From: Azoarcus sp. DN11
Lineage (GTDB): Bacteria > Pseudomonadota > Gammaproteobacteria > Burkholderiales > Rhodocyclaceae
DNA length: 64,000 nucleotides
Reading direction: 5' to 3'
Assembly: GCF_003628555.1 (NCBI RefSeq)
Contig: NZ_CP021731.1
Coordinates: forward strand, 2,914,001 to 2,978,000
This document shows positions 42,354 through 51,101 of this stretch, one piece after another. Below the pieces are notes generated by a model. It searched no databases. It was given only the letters and a program-made list of their open reading frames with translations, and was not told the DNA's origin. Both the position numbers and the translations under genes were made by a program. The stretch's first letter is position 1, and each line of letters starts with the position of its first letter.

Positions 42354-44054
42354 TCAGAAAGCCGTCTTGAACGTGAAGGACAGCCAGCCACGGTCGATCA
42401 CACCAACCGAGGAGTTGCTGTGGGCCGCACCGCCGGTAATTCGTTCCTCACCGCGAACGACGCCCTTGCGCACTGGCAGGGTGCGGTCGGAGTAGTTGAG
42501 GGCGAATTCGTACTTGGACGCATAGGTCCAGGTAGTACCGATCGACCAACGCAGCTCACCCTCTGTGCCGCCACCTGAAGAGGGTGCGTTTCCGGAAAGC
42601 CCGTAGTTGATGCTGACCGGCACCGCCAGGTCCCATGACGGAAAGATGTTGAGATATTGCGGCGAGAACCTGAAGGCGAGCTGCAGGGCATCGACGGTCG
42701 AACAGCCGTCGCGCTTGGTGCCGGTCCCCGGGCGTCCGATTGCCGAATTGACGCAACTTGCCGCACCGACCTTGCGATACAGCTGCTCGTTCTCGGTCAC
42801 GCGATCGAGTCGGTTGTATGCGATCTCGGCGATCAATGTCCCGGTATCCCACATCGGCGTCTGCGGTAACAGATAAACGCCATTCACCACCGCATGCCAG
42901 GTGTCGCCGCGCGCGCCCGAGTCGAGCGTATGCGACGCCGGCGTATTCAAAGGCCCGTTCTTGCGGTACGACAACTCGGTACCCACGCTTACGCCACCGA
43001 TCACACGCGAGAAGCTCACACTGTATTGCTCGATATCCTCGGGATACAGGAAGCGTGCCTTGCGGGGCAATACGGCGGGACCGAGGCGAACGAAGTCCGA
43101 GAGCTGCACACCGAGTTCCGGCGCGTAGTCGTCGAACTTGCGGTAGTAGGCACCGAAGGTCGACTCGATCGCCTCGGCATTCCAGCGCGCACCGACGCCC
43201 CAATTGCCGCGCTTGCTCGGTTCCTTCGCGTCGATGATCGAGGCCTTGAGCTGGCCGATCCCGAAGGAAAGGTTATCGGACGACGGCGCGGTGTCAGCAC
43301 CCATCAGGTAAGTGCCGGCGTGCGGTACGCGGGTCGGTTCCCAGTCGTAGAAATACTGCCCGACGACGGTCACGCTGTCCGTGAGCTGGGCACTTGCATG
43401 CACCTGCCCGATCGGGAGGAAAACTTCCTTGGTCTCGATGCCGGGGTTGGTTACGGCCTTCACGCCGTCGACCGGGGACTGTCCGTAAGAGATTGCATGC
43501 GCACCGATCAGCAGGCCTTCACCCCACACGTTGGTCTGGCGACCGACCTTCAGGTTGAGCGGCACCTTGCCGAGATCGAGGTTGGTCCAGACGAAGGCGT
43601 CGAGGATTTCGCCCGAGGGACCATTCACGTAGCGCTTGACCGTGCCGTTGTACTTGTCATTGCGATAGGCGGTGGCAGTGCCGGTCGGCGCAGTCACCGA
43701 ATGATCGTCGTAGGCATGGTCGTACCACGCCGCACCGGTCACACGAGCGCCGAATTTGCCGCGATAGCTCACGTCGAATTCGGAGAGCAGGTCGAGACGG
43801 TTGGTCACGATGTCGCCTCGATCGAACTTGCTGTCGCCCTCGTCGTAGACCGGATTGCGCATCAGCTTCTTGTCCTGATCCTCGACGCGCACGCCCGCCG
43901 TATATCGGATCGTGTTATCCCAACGCATCTTGACGTCCGGGTTGCCGGTTTCGACCTCGAACGCCGACGCCCCCCCCACCCATGCAAGTGCAAGCGCGGC
44001 AGTGACGCCTCGCAGCGCGAACCGGGTACGGACAGACCTGCTGCCATTATTCAT
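42354..44054 (-). CDS. DUF1302 outer-membrane beta-barrel protein
   Basis: This 566-residue protein begins with a signal peptide (GVTAALALAWVGGASA), then FEVETGNPDVKMRWDNTIRYTAGVR, the DUF1302 start. It has many amphipathic strands and ends in Phe (WLSFTFKTAF), the C-terminal signature of outer-membrane barrels. KVGRQTNVWGEGLLIGAHAISYGQSPVDG is a conserved family segment. It probably forms a porin-like channel for a hydrophobic substrate. The ATG at 44054 follows GAGGAGACAAATTC. It is the first gene after a 272-bp AT-rich upstream region, so it likely begins an operon. Confidence 0.88.
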   Translation of the reverse strand: MNNGSRSVRTRFALRGVTAALALAWVGGASAFEVETGNPDVKMRWDNTIRYTAGVRVEDQDKKLMRNPVYDEGDSKFDRGDIVTNRLDLLSEFDVSYRGKFGARVTGAAWYDHAYDDHSVTAPTGTATAYRNDKYNGTVKRYVNGPSGEILDAFVWTNLDLGKVPLNLKVGRQTNVWGEGLLIGAHAISYGQSPVDGVKAVTNPGIETKEVFLPIGQVHASAQLTDSVTVVGQYFYDWEPTRVPHAGTYLMGADTAPSSDNLSFGIGQLKASIIDAKEPSKRGNWGVGARWNAEAIESTFGAYYRKFDDYAPELGVQLSDFVRLGPAVLPRKARFLYPEDIEQYSVSFSRVIGGVSVGTELSYRKNGPLNTPASHTLDSGARGDTWHAVVNGVYLLPQTPMWDTGTLIAEIAYNRLDRVTENEQLYRKVGAASCVNSAIGRPGTGTKRDGCSTVDALQLAFRFSPQYLNIFPSWDLAVPVSINYGLSGNAPSSGGGTEGELRWSIGTTWTYASKYEFALNYSDRTLPVRKGVVRGEERITGGAAHSNSSVGVIDRGWLSFTFKTAF

Positions 44055-44190
44055 GAATTTGTCTCCTCTGGTTATATCGATGACCGTGACGCCCTGACCT
44101 TGTCTTTTCACGCCTCATTGGTGGGCGAATCCGGCCTGTTTTCAGATCGATCGCTGTGTCCCGGTACGGCGGGTTTTCACACAACTGAAT

Positions 44191-44250
44191 TGTAGCGGGT
44201 AATTTCTTATAATTCTACAGTCGGATTTAACTTCTATGATTAGAATTCAA
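44191..44250 (-). promoter_or_regulatory. AT-rich promoter region of the DUF1302 operon
   Basis: The 272-bp gap between the SDR stop (44327) and DUF1302 (44054) has a marked AT-rich core. It includes TGTAG/CTACA halves (44191-44195 and 44215-44219) and AATTCTA/TAGAATT halves. A TATAAG -10-like element is visible on the minus strand. The motif AATTCTAAT is shared with the region before the IclR gene (61624-61638). No unambiguous -35 was found. Confidence 0.35.
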
Positions 44251-44326
44251 GCCCGCACAACCCGCCTGCTCATTAATTCAATTGCCATAGTAAAAACACA
44301 CACCGATCCGGGTCGGCACCGACGAA

Positions 44327-45178
44327 TCAGACTGTCGCCGAGCCCTCATTGCGCCGCTTCACGGCTTCGGTGAAATCGCGCTTGAGTGTCGGGTAGTACG
44401 CGATCTGGCCCTGCAGCCCGCCGGCGATATCGATCGAGGCCGCGCTGATGAAGCTGGCGTAGTCGCTGGCGAGGAACAGCGCCATGCCTGCCACGTCTTC
44501 GGGCTTGCCGAAACGCCCGATCGGCACCACCTTGAGGACCATCTCGTTGAACTCCTCACGGGAGACTCCGGGGCCGACCTCCCTGAAATGGCGCTCCCAC
44601 TGGCCGGTGTCGATCCAACCCATGTTCAGCGAGTTGACGAGGATGTTTTCCTTGGCGAGCGACATCCCGAGGGACTTGGAGAGCGCGAGGCAGGACGCAC
44701 GATTGATGACCGACGGGATGCCGTCGGGCGTCGGGATCGCACCGGCCAGCGCGTTGATCTCGATGATGCGACCCCAGCGCTGCCGGCGCATGTACGGCAC
44801 CACCGCCTGCACGAAGCGGAAGTGCCCCATCTGGAGAATGTTGGCGTGCTCGAGAATCGCCTCGGGGGTGAGCGTGTCCAGATTCCCCCCCCGCCCCTGG
44901 CCGGCATTGTTAACGAGGACATCGACCCCGCCCCAGCTCTCGGCGACCTCATCCACGAAGGCCTTCACACCCGGCGTGTCGGTCACGTCCACCGCGCGCG
45001 CGATAACCGCCTGGGCCTGCTGCGCAAGCTCCCTGCCCGTCTCTTCGACCGCTTCGGGAGTGCGTGCGCAGATCGCAACGCGCGCCCCTTCGGCGGCGAA
45101 GGCGCGGGCGATCGCACGCCCGATGCCCCGTGAGGCGCCGGTTACGATTACGCGCCGGTCGCTAAGGTCGATGTTCAT
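44327..45178 (-). CDS. SDR family protein with SxxxR in place of YxxxK
   Basis: This 283-residue SDR has TGASRGIGRAIARAFAAEG and NNAGQGRGG, so it should bind NAD(P). The catalytic segment reads GIPSVINRASCLAL, with Ser and Arg at the Tyr and Lys positions, like the protein at 23800-24579. The C-terminus (DIAGGLQGQIAYYPTLKRDF) is longer than usual. It may be a non-dehydrogenase SDR. The ATG at 45178 follows an AGGAGAG. It is the last gene of the TetR-amidohydrolase-beta-oxidation operon, 37 bp after the thiolase. Confidence 0.8.
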   Translation of the reverse strand: MNIDLSDRRVIVTGASRGIGRAIARAFAAEGARVAICARTPEAVEETGRELAQQAQAVIARAVDVTDTPGVKAFVDEVAESWGGVDVLVNNAGQGRGGNLDTLTPEAILEHANILQMGHFRFVQAVVPYMRRQRWGRIIEINALAGAIPTPDGIPSVINRASCLALSKSLGMSLAKENILVNSLNMGWIDTGQWERHFREVGPGVSREEFNEMVLKVVPIGRFGKPEDVAGMALFLASDYASFISAASIDIAGGLQGQIAYYPTLKRDFTEAVKRRNEGSATV

Positions 45179-45215
45179 GTCGTCTCTCCTGTCGTTTGCC
45201 TGCCGCGGCGCCCGC

Positions 45216-46388
45216 TTACATGCGCTCGATGATCGTCGCGGTGCCCATGCCGCCCGCGCAGCAGATCGCCTGCAAGCCGTAGCGCGCGTCACGTCGTTCC
45301 AGTTCGTGCAGCAGCGAGGTCATGATGCGCGAGCCGCTTCCGCCGAGCGGATGCCCGAGGGCGATCGCTCCGCCATTGACGTTGAGCCGCTCGTGCGACA
45401 CACCGAGCTCCTTCATCCACACCATCGGCACCGGCGCGAACGCCTCGTTGATCTCGAACAGATCGATGTCCTCGACATTCAGCCCGGCCTGGGCGAGCAC
45501 CTTCCGGGTTGCGGCAATCGGCCCGGTCAGCATCAGCGTCGGGTCGGAGCCGACCGTGGTGAAAGCGCGGATGCGTGCCCGGGGCTTTACGCCGAGCCGG
45601 TCGACCGCCTCTGCGGACATCAGCAGCAGCAGCGCTGCACCGTCGGAGATCTGCGACGAATTTCCGGCGGTCATCTTGCCGTTGTCGCGAAAACTGGTCT
45701 TCAACGTGGCAAGCTTCTCGGCACTGGTGCCGGGGCGAATCGTTTCGTCCGCGGCGAAGACTTCCGGTGCGGGCTCGACGTAGTCTCGGTCCTTGAGCGC
45801 GGCGACAGGCACCGGCTCGATCTCCTTGCGGAAATATCCCGCTTCGGCCGCGGCTGCGGCGCGGCGGTGACTCTCCACCGCGAAGGCGTCGAGCTGGGCG
45901 CGAGTCAATTCCCATTTGTCCGCGACCCGCTCGGCCGCCTCGCCCTGGCTGGTCAGCTCATAGCGCTCGGAAGCCAGCCAGCCGAAGGGCTCGCCGTAGA
46001 TTTCGCGGTTGCCGCCCATGCGCACGCGGCTCATGTTCTCGGCACCGCCCGCCACGACGACCTGCGCCGATCCGGCGGCGATCAGTCCTGCGGCGACGTG
46101 TACCGCGGCCTCGCCGGAGCCGCACTTGCGGTCGATCGTGAGGCCGGGAATCGCATCCGGCCAGCCGGCCCCCAGCAGGGAGGTGCGCGCGATGTTCGCG
46201 GATTGTTCGCCGACCTGGGTGACGCAGCCGAAGATGACGTCATCCACCTCGGCCGCCGAGATGCCCGCGCGCTCGACCACGGCGTTGAGGACGTGGGCGC
46301 CGAGGTGATCCGCGCGTACGCCGGCCAGACTCCCCCGGTACTTGCCGACCGGCGTGCGGACGGCCTCGACTATGAAGACGTCGCTCAT
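45216..46388 (-). CDS. Thiolase (acetyl-CoA acyltransferase)
   Basis: This 390-residue thiolase II has the acyl-accepting Cys in DRKCGSGEAAVHVAA, the His in ALGHPLGGSG and the second Cys in ICCAGGMGTA. All are in place for thiolytic cleavage of a 3-ketoacyl-CoA. The N-terminus SDVFIVEAVRTPVGKYRG is canonical. It overlaps the 3-hydroxyacyl-CoA dehydrogenase by 4 bp, giving the last two steps of beta-oxidation as a coupled pair. Confidence 0.9.
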   Translation of the reverse strand: MSDVFIVEAVRTPVGKYRGSLAGVRADHLGAHVLNAVVERAGISAAEVDDVIFGCVTQVGEQSANIARTSLLGAGWPDAIPGLTIDRKCGSGEAAVHVAAGLIAAGSAQVVVAGGAENMSRVRMGGNREIYGEPFGWLASERYELTSQGEAAERVADKWELTRAQLDAFAVESHRRAAAAAEAGYFRKEIEPVPVAALKDRDYVEPAPEVFAADETIRPGTSAEKLATLKTSFRDNGKMTAGNSSQISDGAALLLLMSAEAVDRLGVKPRARIRAFTTVGSDPTLMLTGPIAATRKVLAQAGLNVEDIDLFEINEAFAPVPMVWMKELGVSHERLNVNGGAIALGHPLGGSGSRIMTSLLHELERRDARYGLQAICCAGGMGTATIIERM

Positions 46389-47290
46389 AGGTTGCTCGCC
46401 TTCAGGCCCGAGCCCGGAACGCGCTGGCCAGTCTCGTCATACTTGTATACTCCGTGCCCGGTCTTGCGCCCGTAGCGGCCGGCCGCCACCATCTTGATGA
46501 TCAGCGGGCAGGGACGGAACTTCTCGCCGAGCGTCGAATGGAGGTAGCGCAGCACCGACAGGCGCGTATCCCAGCCGGTCAGGTCACCCAGCTCCAGCGG
46601 CCCCATCGGGTGGTTGAAACCCATCCGCAGCGCGGTGTCGATGTCCTCTGCGCTGGCGGTGCCTTCCTGCAGCATCCACATCGCTTCGTTCCCCAGCATC
46701 GCGGACATGCGGCTAGTGGTCAGGCCGGGGGACTCATTCACCAGGATCGAGGTCTTGCCGATCGCATCGCACCATTCGCGGCTGGTCGCGACGGTGGCTT
46801 CGTCGGTCGCGATACCGAGCACCAGCTCGACGAGCTTCATCTTGTGCACCGGGTTGAAGAAGTGCATGCCGATGACGCGCTCGGGACATGGCACCGACGC
46901 GGCAATCTCGGTGACGCTGAGCGCCGATGTGTTGGTCGCGATCACCGCGTTCGCGGCCAGCACGGGAACCGCCTCGCCCAGCACCGCCTTCTTGACCGCG
47001 AGATTCTCCGAGACGGTCTCGACCAGAAGGTGAGCCCCCTCGGCAGCCTGTTTCAACACGGTATTCGTGGAAAGACGTGCCTTGGCGGCGTCCGCCACAT
47101 CCACGGCGAGCTTCCCGAGCTTCACGCCACCATCCAGGATGCCGTGAATGCTCTTCTCCGCCTTGGCGAGTGCCTCGGCGCTGGTATCCACCAGTTGCGT
47201 CGCGAAACCGCTGCTCGCGAACGCATGCGCGATTCCGGTACCCATCAGGCCGGCACCGACCACCACAACCTTGTGATTCTTGTCGAGCAT
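46385..47290 (-). CDS. 3-hydroxyacyl-CoA dehydrogenase
   Basis: This 301-residue protein has the NAD-binding motif VVVVGAGLMGTGIAHAFASSG, ATNTSALSVTEIA, the catalytic His in GMHFFNPVHKMKLVE, and the C-terminal domain NHPMGPLELGDLTGWD. It oxidises 3-hydroxyacyl-CoA to 3-ketoacyl-CoA for the adjoining thiolase. Family length is normal for the single-function form. The ATG at 47290 (MLDKNHKVVVVGAG) follows GGAGGCAAGACAA. It lies 17 bp after the FAH-family gene. Confidence 0.9.
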   Translation of the reverse strand: MLDKNHKVVVVGAGLMGTGIAHAFASSGFATQLVDTSAEALAKAEKSIHGILDGGVKLGKLAVDVADAAKARLSTNTVLKQAAEGAHLLVETVSENLAVKKAVLGEAVPVLAANAVIATNTSALSVTEIAASVPCPERVIGMHFFNPVHKMKLVELVLGIATDEATVATSREWCDAIGKTSILVNESPGLTTSRMSAMLGNEAMWMLQEGTASAEDIDTALRMGFNHPMGPLELGDLTGWDTRLSVLRYLHSTLGEKFRPCPLIIKMVAAGRYGRKTGHGVYKYDETGQRVPGSGLKASNL

Positions 47291-47307
47291 TTGTCTTGCC
47301 TCCTTGC

Positions 47308-48180
47308 TCAGACGCCGGGTTTGGGCCCGACGACGTTCGTGATCGTCCCGACCCCCTCGATTCCGGCTTCGACGACGTCGCCGGGATTGAGGAATCGGCC
47401 CGTACCCTGACCCACGCCGGCCGGCGATCCGGTAAACAGGATGTCGCCGGGCGCGAAACTGGAACGCTCTTCGACGAACTTCACCAGCTGCGCGACGTTC
47501 CACGTCATCTCGCCGGTATTGCCGTCCTGGCGCGTCTCGCCGTTCACCTTCAGGGTCAGGCGCAGCTTCGGGCTCCCCTCCGGGAACTCGTCGCGCGTCA
47601 CGATCCACGGACCCACTCCCGTGCTGCGGTCCTGGCTTTTCGCCGCGAAGAGATCCATGCCGATGCCGGCCGGACCGCTGCGCTGCAGGTCGCGCGCCGA
47701 TACATCGTTGCCCACGGCATAGCCGAGAACGCTGGCGAGCGGGTCTTCCGGGTCGACCGGCACATCCCCCACGATGACGACGAGTTCGACCTCGTGATCG
47801 AGTTCGTTCGTCAGCGGCGGATAGCGGATCGGATCATTGGCACCGATCAGGGCGCCGTAGGCTTTGAGGAACGCGATCGGCTGCGGGGGAGACTTCAGGC
47901 CGAAGTCGTCGGCCAAATGCTTCGCGTAGTTCGCGCCCGCGACGACGACCCGATTGACCGGCTCGATCGGCGGCAGCAGCCCTACCGAATCGAGCGGCCG
48001 GGCGTCGCCGTCGGGCGTCAGCAGCGAATGTGCTGCTCCGCCCTGCCCCGCGGCAATCGCGCGGGTCAGCGCAGGTCCCCAATCCGCGAAGCTGCCGACG
48101 ATCGGGGTGACCGTGCGGGCTTCGGCATTGACGACGGCCCAGAATGGCGCGCCGCCATCGCTGCAGCGCGCGAGCTTCAT
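47308..48180 (-). CDS. Fumarylacetoacetate hydrolase (FAH) family protein
   Basis: This 290-residue FAH-fold enzyme has metal ligands in ELDHEVELVVIVG (Glu pair) and an Asp in YAVGNDVSARDLQ. GPWIVTRDEFPEG and GDILFTGSPAGVGQG are typical. Relatives hydrolyse C-C bonds of acylpyruvates, decarboxylate oxaloacetate-type acids or hydrate 2-oxopentenoates, all steps after ring cleavage. Its start overlaps the amidohydrolase stop by 4 bp. A second FAH-family gene is at 57086-58072. Confidence 0.87.
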   Translation of the reverse strand: MKLARCSDGGAPFWAVVNAEARTVTPIVGSFADWGPALTRAIAAGQGGAAHSLLTPDGDARPLDSVGLLPPIEPVNRVVVAGANYAKHLADDFGLKSPPQPIAFLKAYGALIGANDPIRYPPLTNELDHEVELVVIVGDVPVDPEDPLASVLGYAVGNDVSARDLQRSGPAGIGMDLFAAKSQDRSTGVGPWIVTRDEFPEGSPKLRLTLKVNGETRQDGNTGEMTWNVAQLVKFVEERSSFAPGDILFTGSPAGVGQGTGRFLNPGDVVEAGIEGVGTITNVVGPKPGV

Positions 48181-49268
48181 GCCGCCACCTCGGCCTTTGC
48201 GACGGCGCCCACTTTCGCGGGGTCGAGGTGGAGCAGTTCGCAGGCATTCTTCCAGCGGATCTTCTGCAGATCCTCCTCCGAAAGGCGCAGGCCTTCGGTG
48301 AGGTCGTGACGCACCGCATCACTGCCTCCGAAGTTCGAACCGTAGAGGATGCGGTCGGCGCCGATGACGTCGATCAGCGCCTGACGCATCGGCAGTTCGT
48401 GCAGTTCCACGTCGAACCAGAAGTTGCGCATGTACTCCAGTACAGGCTTCTTGTTGTGGTACGTGTCGAGGTTGGGGTTGGTTTGCGCCAGTCGGCCGAG
48501 CTGATAAGGCACATAGCCGCCGCCGTGCGTGATATAGACCTTGAGCTTGGGGAAGCGGTCGAACACTCCGCCGTTCACCAGGTACCAGAAGGCCTTCGTC
48601 TCGTCGTAGTTCATGCCGACGATGGCCGTGGTTTCGTAGCGGTCGGTGTTGGCCTTCTTGCCCCACGTCACCGACTGGTTATAGCCATGCACGAACATCG
48701 GCAGGTCGAGGTCGCACAGGGCCTCCCACACCGGATCCATCTCAGGCGAATCGAACTCCAGGCCGCCGAAATTCGAACCACCCGCACCCAGACCCTTTGC
48801 GCCCAGTTGCGTGCACGCGCGGCGAATTTCCTTGGCCGCCTCTTTCGGATCCTGCAGGGGCGCCTGCGCCCAGAACATCAGCCGGTCGGATGCCGCCGAG
48901 CAGTATTCGGCGAGCACGTCGTTGACCTTGCGCGAGAACGGGATCGCGTAGTCGAGCTCCGTCCAGTACATGTAGCAATGCGAAGGCACCGAGACGACCT
49001 GGGCGTTCTGGCCGGCTGCATCCATCCCCGCCAGGCGGGTCTTGGGGTCGCGCCAGCGGCTCATGTAGTCCTGCACGTTCAGGGCATTGCCCTCGGCCTT
49101 CGCTTTGCGCAAGGCGGCTTTTCGCTCGGGCGCGCCGAGTGTGAGGATCCAGTCGCCGACGCGAAGCTTGATGTCGCCGTCGGGCTGCGATTCGAAAGCC
49201 GGCCCCCAATAGGGGTGCTGGTCGTAGTAATCCGGATGGGGGGCGTGGGCGTGAAGGTCGATGAGCAT
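48177..49268 (-). CDS. Amidohydrolase-2 family protein (ACMSD-like)
   Basis: This 363-residue TIM-barrel enzyme of the ACMSD group has the N-terminal metal motif in MLIDLHAHAPHPDYY (HxH), later His in FVHGYNQSV and YITHGGGYVPYQ, and the metal Asp region at GADRILYGSNFGGSD. The family decarboxylates or hydrolyses ring-cleavage products without redox cofactor. The ATG at 49268 gives the correct N-terminus; the frame extends upstream without support. A 25-bp operator candidate lies 163-187 bp upstream. It is co-directional and coupled with the FAH-family gene. Confidence 0.87.
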   Translation of the reverse strand: MLIDLHAHAPHPDYYDQHPYWGPAFESQPDGDIKLRVGDWILTLGAPERKAALRKAKAEGNALNVQDYMSRWRDPKTRLAGMDAAGQNAQVVSVPSHCYMYWTELDYAIPFSRKVNDVLAEYCSAASDRLMFWAQAPLQDPKEAAKEIRRACTQLGAKGLGAGGSNFGGLEFDSPEMDPVWEALCDLDLPMFVHGYNQSVTWGKKANTDRYETTAIVGMNYDETKAFWYLVNGGVFDRFPKLKVYITHGGGYVPYQLGRLAQTNPNLDTYHNKKPVLEYMRNFWFDVELHELPMRQALIDVIGADRILYGSNFGGSDAVRHDLTEGLRLSEEDLQKIRWKNACELLHLDPAKVGAVAKAEVAA

Positions 49269-49425
49269 GTGGTGTCTCCCAGTGCAGGTTGGTGGAACCT
49301 GCCGAGTGCCGCAATCGCGGACGGGAGCATCGATGCGCCGGACGGACCTCGCCTGACTATCGGGGATTTGTCTCCTGCCTGCGACACTCGACCGGTGTCT
49401 TTGCAACGATGAGATTCATCATGCC

Positions 49426-49460
49426 AAACATAAACAGATTTTGCAAATCTGTTTATGTTT
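49426..49460. promoter_or_regulatory. 35-bp perfect palindrome, probable TetR-family operator (O1)
   Basis: Sixteen-bp perfect arms (49426-49441 and 49445-49460) flank TGC. The core TAAACAGA-N9-TCTGTTTA (49431-49455) has the same 8-9-8 architecture as a site at 58939-58963. It overlaps the last codon of the tetR gene and lies upstream of the amidohydrolase operon. A terminator role is possible but the arms are AT-rich. Confidence 0.7.
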
Positions 49461-50154
49461 TTTCTTTTTCGCGGCGTCGAGAGCCCGTGGAACGTGTCGG
49501 CGCAGCCACCTCGACAGCCTCATCGCCCTTGGTGGCAGGAAAACCGATCAGCGAGCGCACGAGACGCTCGATGCGCGCAGTGCCTTCGTTTACGCGCTCA
49601 TTGGGGACGAGCTGTTCGCTCAATACGTAGCGGATCAGCATTTCGCACACGAGCTCGCGATCGATGCTGATGCCGAGACGCCCATCCCACGCGTCGAACA
49701 CGGCCCTGAGGACGTCCTGCAAGCGCACGCGCGCGTCGTTGAAGACGCGGCGAAAAAAGCCCATCGCATAATCGGGCGCCACCACCAGCAGACGCCGCGC
49801 CTGTCCGTGCGCCGCGTAGTGCTCCAGGTAACCGATCAGGGCACGAAATTTCTCGTCGGGGTCGTCGTAAGGGGCGGTCACTTCCTGCATCGCCCGGTGA
49901 AAACCCTCGCGTTTGTGGCGCGAAAACGCATCGAGCAGATCGTCCTGCGACGAGAAATAGCGGTAGAACGTGCCCCGCGAGACACCTGCGTCGTCGCACA
50001 CGTCGATAATGGAAATGCGCTCGGCACCTCCCTTGAGGATGATCCTTTCCGTCGATGCCAGAATTCGTGCAATGGTCGCGTCCGAGCGGCGATTGCGCCG
50101 AGCGGACTCCATTACCGGTCCGTCTTCAGCGACTGTCTCGGCTTCGTCGTTCAT
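49453..50154 (-). CDS. TetR/AcrR family transcriptional regulator
   Basis: This 233-residue protein has a TetR N-terminal helix-turn-helix at about 23-70 (IARILASTERIILKGGAERISIIDVCDDAGVSRGTFYRYFSSQDDLLDAF, shown here across its turn VSRGTFYRYFSS). A divergent ligand-binding domain and a basic tail (RSTGSRRREKEKT) follow. It is encoded between SDR and amidohydrolase genes on the same strand, 61 bp after the SDR. A palindrome overlapping its 3' end and a matching site at 58939-58963 are likely binding sites, suggesting it represses the cluster until a CoA-ester or ring intermediate appears. Confidence 0.88.
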   Translation of the reverse strand: MNDEAETVAEDGPVMESARRNRRSDATIARILASTERIILKGGAERISIIDVCDDAGVSRGTFYRYFSSQDDLLDAFSRHKREGFHRAMQEVTAPYDDPDEKFRALIGYLEHYAAHGQARRLLVVAPDYAMGFFRRVFNDARVRLQDVLRAVFDAWDGRLGISIDRELVCEMLIRYVLSEQLVPNERVNEGTARIERLVRSLIGFPATKGDEAVEVAAPTRSTGSRRREKEKT

Positions 50155-50215
50155 GCGTGTGCCTTGGGAATGGACGGACCGCGGGGCGAACCGCAGGGCC
50201 CGTCAGAAATTCGAT

Positions 50216-51016
50216 TCAGTATTCGCGCACCGGCACATCCGCCGGACGCGAGTTGTAGCCGGGCAAGTGCAGCCCGCCATCGACATGCAGCATTTCGCCG
50301 GTGACATAGCGGGACATGTCCGATGCAAGAAAGACCACTACGGGGCCGATGTCGAGTTCCGGATCGCCACACCGGCCGAGGGGGCGCATCGCGGCAGAGC
50401 GTTCGGCGAAACCGGGGTTCTCCGCGGCCAGCTTGTGGAAGGTCGCGCCCATCGCGGTCGGGGCGACGGCATTCACTGTGATGTTGAAGCGCCCCCATTC
50501 CGCCGCAGCACTGCGCGTGAGGCCGACGATGCCGCCCTTCGCCGTGTTGTAGTCGGCATGCAGCCACGCGCCGATCTCGACGTCGATCGAGTAGAAATTG
50601 ACGATCTTCCCGCCCCCGCGCGCCCGCATGTGCGGCAGCGATGCCTGCATCGCCCACCACGACGCCTTGATCGTCGAGGTCAGCGTCTGCTCGAGCATTT
50701 CGTCCGTCTTGTCTTCGAGGCGCACGTTCGGCGTCGGCACGAAGGCGTTGTTCACGAGGATGTCCAGCCCGCCGAAATGGGCCACTGCCGCCTCGATCGC
50801 GCCCGTCACGGACGCCTTCTGCATCACGTCGGTACGCACGAACAGCGCCCGCCCGCCCAGCTCCTCGATCTCGCGCGCCACCAGGGCTCCAGTCTCTTCG
50901 TTGATCTCCGCGATCACCACGGCAGCCCCCTCGCGCGCGAAGCTGTGTGCCACGCCGCGGCCGATGCCGCCGCCGGCCCCGGTAATCAACGCAACCTTGT
51001 CCTTCAGCAAGCCCAT
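50216..51016 (-). CDS. SDR family oxidoreductase
   Basis: This 266-residue classical SDR has TGAGGGIGRGVAHSFAREG, NNAFVPTP at the NNAG position, Ser in VNFYSIDVEIG and catalytic YNTAK. The C-terminus MLHVDGGLHLPGYN is standard. It probably oxidises a hydroxy-intermediate with NAD(P). It is the first gene of the minus-strand run into tetR. Its promoter region is shared with the divergent DUF2889 gene and contains two 13-bp direct repeats. Confidence 0.87.
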   Translation of the reverse strand: MGLLKDKVALITGAGGGIGRGVAHSFAREGAAVVIAEINEETGALVAREIEELGGRALFVRTDVMQKASVTGAIEAAVAHFGGLDILVNNAFVPTPNVRLEDKTDEMLEQTLTSTIKASWWAMQASLPHMRARGGGKIVNFYSIDVEIGAWLHADYNTAKGGIVGLTRSAAAEWGRFNITVNAVAPTAMGATFHKLAAENPGFAERSAAMRPLGRCGDPELDIGPVVVFLASDMSRYVTGEMLHVDGGLHLPGYNSRPADVPVREY

Positions 51017-51031
51017 TTTCGTCTCCTGTCG

Positions 51032-51063
51032 TTATTGCACACTATTTTTGTTATTGTACACTT
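51032..51063. promoter_or_regulatory. Two 13-bp direct repeats between divergent genes
   Basis: GTTATTGCACACT (51032-51044) and GTTATTGTACACT (51051-51063) differ at one base and are spaced 19 bp start to start. They fill most of the 85-bp gap between the divergent SDR and DUF2889 genes, so they are candidate regulator sites controlling either or both. Confidence 0.5.
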
Positions 51064-51101
51064 TAAGAAGAAAGAAACACTCCCCAACGGAAGCCATTGC
51101 A

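Noticed and set aside
44484..46475. 663-residue open frame on the plus strand
   Set aside because: It is antisense to the SDR and thiolase, whose active sites are intact. No RBS or domain supports it.
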